Part shown: positions 5,483 to 7,934 of the stretch, in pieces
Numbering within the stretch: the stretch's first letter is position 1
Layout: every line of letters begins with the position of its first letter
Source: JANRKG01 sp033763635
GTDB taxonomy: Bacteria > Cyanobacteriota > Cyanobacteriia > GCF-001939115
Assembly (NCBI GenBank): GCA_033763635.1
Contig: JANRKG010000072.1
Coordinates: 1 to 7,934, forward strand
Direction of reading: 5' to 3'
DNA length: 7,934 nt
Translations under genes and position numbers: made by a program
The notes under the pieces: generated by a model
Told to the model about the DNA's origin: nothing
Databases searched by the model: none
Seen by the model: only the letters and a program-made list of their open reading frames with translations

Positions 5483-7831
5483 ATGCTGACCCTGGCAGGT
5501 TACGCGATCAGTGAAGTCATTCACAACGGAGCAAGAACAGCCGTATACCGCGCTACTCGGACAGGAGACGGGCAATCCGTCATTTTGAAGCTTCCCCAGG
5601 CCGAGTTTCCTACGCTGGAAGAAAACGATCGGTTGCGGCGCGAATATGAAATCCTCAAAGGATTCGATACGCCCCATGTCGTTACTGCCTATTGTTTAGA
5701 ACAACATCAAAACCGCTGGGTCTTGGTTTTAGAAGATTCAGGAGGCATTTCCCTCAAACACTGCATTCCCGCTAAAGGGATGGATTTGAGAACCTTTTTA
5801 GAAATTGCGATTCAAATCTGTAAAGCACTGGAAGTTGCCCACCAGAAAAAGATTATTCATCGAGATATTAAACCCAAAAATATTCTGATGAACGTCCTGA
5901 CGAAGGCAGTCAAACTGATTGACTTTAGTATTTCTTCCTACTTAAGCCAGGATCATGCTTCTACCCATCCCTCTACCCAGCTTGAGGGAACCCTGGCCTA
6001 CATTTCGCCTGAGCAAACAGGCCGCATGAGTCGTCGAGTGGATTACCGCTCCGATCTCTACTCTCTGGGAGCCACCTTCTACGAACTGCTGACCGGAAAC
6101 CCTCCCTTTGTTGTGACCGATCCCCTGGAACTGATCCACTGCCATCTCCTGAAACAACCCGTTGATCTCCTACTTCATCGCCCTTCTCTACCACCTGTGG
6201 TTGCTCAACTGGTGATGAAACTGTTGGAGAAAAACGCAGAAGACCGCTATCAAAGCATCTTCGGATTGCGAGTGGATCTGGAACATTGCCAGAGACAAGT
6301 CATGCAAACAGGGGCAGTCACTTCCTTTCCTCTCGGACAACAGGACCAATCCGGCTATCTACTCATTCCTCAACGTCTTTACGGACGGGAACAGGAACGG
6401 GGACTTTTATCCACTGCTTTAGAACGAATTGTTACAAAGGCCAATCCTGCAACAGTTCCTTTTCAGGCCGAAAATAAGGCCGAACTGTTACTGATTCGGG
6501 GGCCAGCGGGAATTGGGAAGACTGCTCTTGTGCAGAATTTTCAGCAGTCCCTTGGGAAACGAGAGGGATATTTCATTTCTGGAAAAGGTGATGTTGCGCG
6601 GCAGGAAATTCCCTATCGGCTCTTCACCCAAGCTCTGGAAGACCTGATACGCCAGCTATTGGCAGAAACCTCAGAGCAACTGGATGGGTGGCGGCAACAC
6701 TTACACCGATCGCTAGGGCAGAACCTTCAGCCGCTCCTTGAGTTCATCCCAGCCCTGGAGACGATCGTCCAACCCCATTCCCCCATCCCCCCGGTGGAAC
6801 CTGCAAAGACTCAGATTTCTTTTCACGAAGTATTTCAGACCTTTCTTCAGATTTTCGCCCAGCCTGATCATCCCCTGGTGATGGTTCTGGATGACTTACA
6901 GTGGGCCGATCCTGCTTCCCTGAATCTGCTCCAGACACTCATGACCAGTCCCTATCCTCAAGCGTTGCTGATTGTGGGAACCTATCGAGACAATGAGGTG
7001 AACCCGGACCACCCGCTGCACCAGACGATCGCCCAACTCCAGCAACAGAAAGCGATCGTCCACCCGATCGAATTACCGCCCCTCAATCCAGATGCAGCCA
7101 CCCATCTCCTCCGAGATGCCCTGGGGCAACCCGAAACAGTTGCTTCATTTGCAAACCTGCTTTGGAAAAAAAACGAAGGGAATCCCCTCTTGCTAACCCA
7201 GAGTTTGAGGGCACTGTATCAGGATGGTTTACTCCACTTCAATTTTCACAACCAACAATGGGGCTGGGATCTCAAGACCATTGCCGAGAAAGATTTAACC
7301 CATGTCATCCCGACTGCAATCCAGAAATTACCAGCGGCCACTCAGCACCTTCTAAAATTGGCGGCCTCTCTTGGCAACCGTTTCAGTTTAGAAGCCCTGG
7401 CAGCCGTCAGCAACAAAACCCTATCGGCAACCGCTGCCGACCTCTGGACTGCCCTGCAAGCAGACATTCTCCTTCCCATTTCCCAAGTCTGTACCCTCAA
7501 ACCGAATACCGGGGAGGATACCGCCGTTGCTTCCTCTTGCGATTACCAGTTACAGTATCAATTTGCTCACAATCAAATGCAGGAGGCTGCCCAGGCACTC
7601 ATCCTAGACCGGGACGAAGCATCACTCCATCAGCAGATAGAACAATCCCTCTTAGAACACCAGGACAACCCCTTGAAACAGGTTCATCCCCTAAGAGCGA
7701 GTCATGGGTGTATGCCCGGACTCAATCACAGTAGAGCGTTTCCCTTGTGTTGCGACCTGTCACGGGATTGGTTCCTTTGGCATTCTGACACAGCAGTTTT
7801 TGAACGTCCTTCCGGAGTTCCACATCCGTAA
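5483..7831 (+). CDS. Ser/Thr protein kinase with AAA ATPase domain (HstK-like), C-terminally truncated
   Basis: This is a cytoplasmic Hanks-type kinase fused to a STAND-like ATPase, the front half of the large cyanobacterial sensor kinases that normally continue into GAF and histidine-kinase domains. Numbering from ATG 5483: the kinase domain (about 6-275) has Lys36 in VILK, the catalytic loop HRDIKPKN (126-133) and GTLAYISPEQTGRM in the activation segment, but DFS (147-149) in place of DFG. The AAA_16-type module starts near LYGREQER, with Walker A GPAGIGKT (340-347, Lys346) and Walker B LVMVLDDLQWAD (Asp470, Asp471). An alpha-helical region follows up to about residue 733 (NPLKQ, ending at 7681). 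The last 49 residues look unrelated to the family and are read antisense to the 3' end of the pentapeptide gene. Relatives are often well over 1500 residues; this one is 782. It is probably a broken gene or a chimeric contig end rather than a natural short form. Confidence 0.85.
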   Translation: MLTLAGYAISEVIHNGARTAVYRATRTGDGQSVILKLPQAEFPTLEENDRLRREYEILKGFDTPHVVTAYCLEQHQNRWVLVLEDSGGISLKHCIPAKGMDLRTFLEIAIQICKALEVAHQKKIIHRDIKPKNILMNVLTKAVKLIDFSISSYLSQDHASTHPSTQLEGTLAYISPEQTGRMSRRVDYRSDLYSLGATFYELLTGNPPFVVTDPLELIHCHLLKQPVDLLLHRPSLPPVVAQLVMKLLEKNAEDRYQSIFGLRVDLEHCQRQVMQTGAVTSFPLGQQDQSGYLLIPQRLYGREQERGLLSTALERIVTKANPATVPFQAENKAELLLIRGPAGIGKTALVQNFQQSLGKREGYFISGKGDVARQEIPYRLFTQALEDLIRQLLAETSEQLDGWRQHLHRSLGQNLQPLLEFIPALETIVQPHSPIPPVEPAKTQISFHEVFQTFLQIFAQPDHPLVMVLDDLQWADPASLNLLQTLMTSPYPQALLIVGTYRDNEVNPDHPLHQTIAQLQQQKAIVHPIELPPLNPDAATHLLRDALGQPETVASFANLLWKKNEGNPLLLTQSLRALYQDGLLHFNFHNQQWGWDLKTIAEKDLTHVIPTAIQKLPAATQHLLKLAASLGNRFSLEALAAVSNKTLSATAADLWTALQADILLPISQVCTLKPNTGEDTAVASSCDYQLQYQFAHNQMQEAAQALILDRDEASLHQQIEQSLLEHQDNPLKQVHPLRASHGCMPGLNHSRAFPLCCDLSRDWFLWHSDTAVFERPSGVPHP
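7682..7831 (+). other. Non-homologous kinase tail overlapping the neighbouring gene
   Basis: Codons after NPLKQ read VHPLRASHGCMPGLNHSRAF and onward to the stop at 7829-7831. This has low complexity of secondary structure cues and no family resemblance. From 7722 it is simply the complement of the pentapeptide coding sequence, whose protein is clearly conserved, so this tail is very unlikely to be selected protein. The break therefore lies somewhere in 7682-7721. Confidence 0.6.
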
Positions 7832-7934
7832 AGTCTGCCCCGTCGATCGTCGCCCCTTCAAATTTAGCATTAAAAGCAAACGCCCCTTCTAGCACTGCGT
7901 TTGTCAGGTTTGCCCCTACCAAGCGAGCCGTATC
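7722..7934 (-). CDS. Pentapeptide-repeat protein, thylakoid-lumen type, C-terminal 70 residues
   Basis: The frame is open to the right edge and ends in TGA at 7724-7722. The visible part is a run of A(N/D/x)LxG-like pentapeptides (ARLVG ANLTN AVLEG AFAFN, then AKFEG ATIDG ADFTD), which fold as a right-handed quadrilateral beta helix. A conserved capping tail follows, with two cysteines (KLLCQNAKGTNP and RNTRETLYCD). This tail is typical of lumenal pentapeptide proteins of cyanobacteria and of their chloroplast relatives. The two Cys may form a disulfide. The biochemical role of these proteins is not established. Its N-terminus, including any signal peptide, is outside the window. It is convergent with, and overlaps, the truncated kinase frame. 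Confidence 0.85.
   Translation of the reverse strand, partial: DTARLVGANLTNAVLEGAFAFNAKFEGATIDGADFTDVELRKDVQKLLCQNAKGTNPVTGRNTRETLYCD

Noticed and set aside
7162..7734. A 190-residue plus-strand frame inside the kinase gene
   Set aside because: It overlaps the kinase's ATPase and helical region in another frame and has no domain signal.

Overview
The 7934-base window reads as cyanobacterial DNA over most of its length. The evidence is two perfect HIP1 octamers (GCGATCGC at 1206-1213 and 2482-2489), many CGATCG cores, a heptamer-built hairpin repeat, and recognisable cyanobacterial families: PepA, a TPR-rich Slt-type transglycosylase, a DUF3122 protein, an HstK-like Ser/Thr kinase with an AAA ATPase module, and a lumenal-type pentapeptide protein. 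I would guess a filamentous, Leptolyngbya-like cyanobacterium, but cannot name a genus.

Layout. A minus-strand reading frame enters at 1585 and stays open to the left edge. Its first ~259 codons are leucyl aminopeptidase (PepA). At about 806-817 it switches, in frame, into a Roc-COR (ROCO-family, LRRK-like) GTPase that fills the rest of the left side. A 176-base gap with a long imperfect hairpin made of heptamers separates it from the divergent gene 1762-3933 (+), a membrane-anchored lytic transglycosylase. That gene ends stop-to-stop, with no spacer, against a minus-strand pair: a secreted protein of unknown function (4498-5103), then a DUF3122-type exported protein (3934-4461). A 379-base divergent intergenic region follows. 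Then comes a protein kinase-AAA ATPase gene (start best placed at 5483). It loses family resemblance near 7681, and its tail runs antisense over the 3' end of a minus-strand pentapeptide-repeat gene that leaves the window at 7934.

How it fits together. The central block (1586-5103) holds three exported or envelope proteins: a murein-cleaving enzyme and two small secreted proteins. This suggests, but does not prove, a cell-envelope neighbourhood. The kinase resembles large cyanobacterial sensor kinases, but the GAF and histidine-kinase modules usually found downstream are absent.

The main caution is that both ends of the window are broken genes. PepA is cut in its catalytic core and joined to a higher-GC GTPase of eukaryotic flavour, and the kinase is cut in mid-family and joined to another gene's 3' end. 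Either the locus is heavily rearranged, with an acquired ROCO GTPase fused to PepA, or the contig is a chimera at one or both ends. The sequence alone cannot decide between these. I saw no tRNA, rRNA, CRISPR array, transposase or prophage gene.
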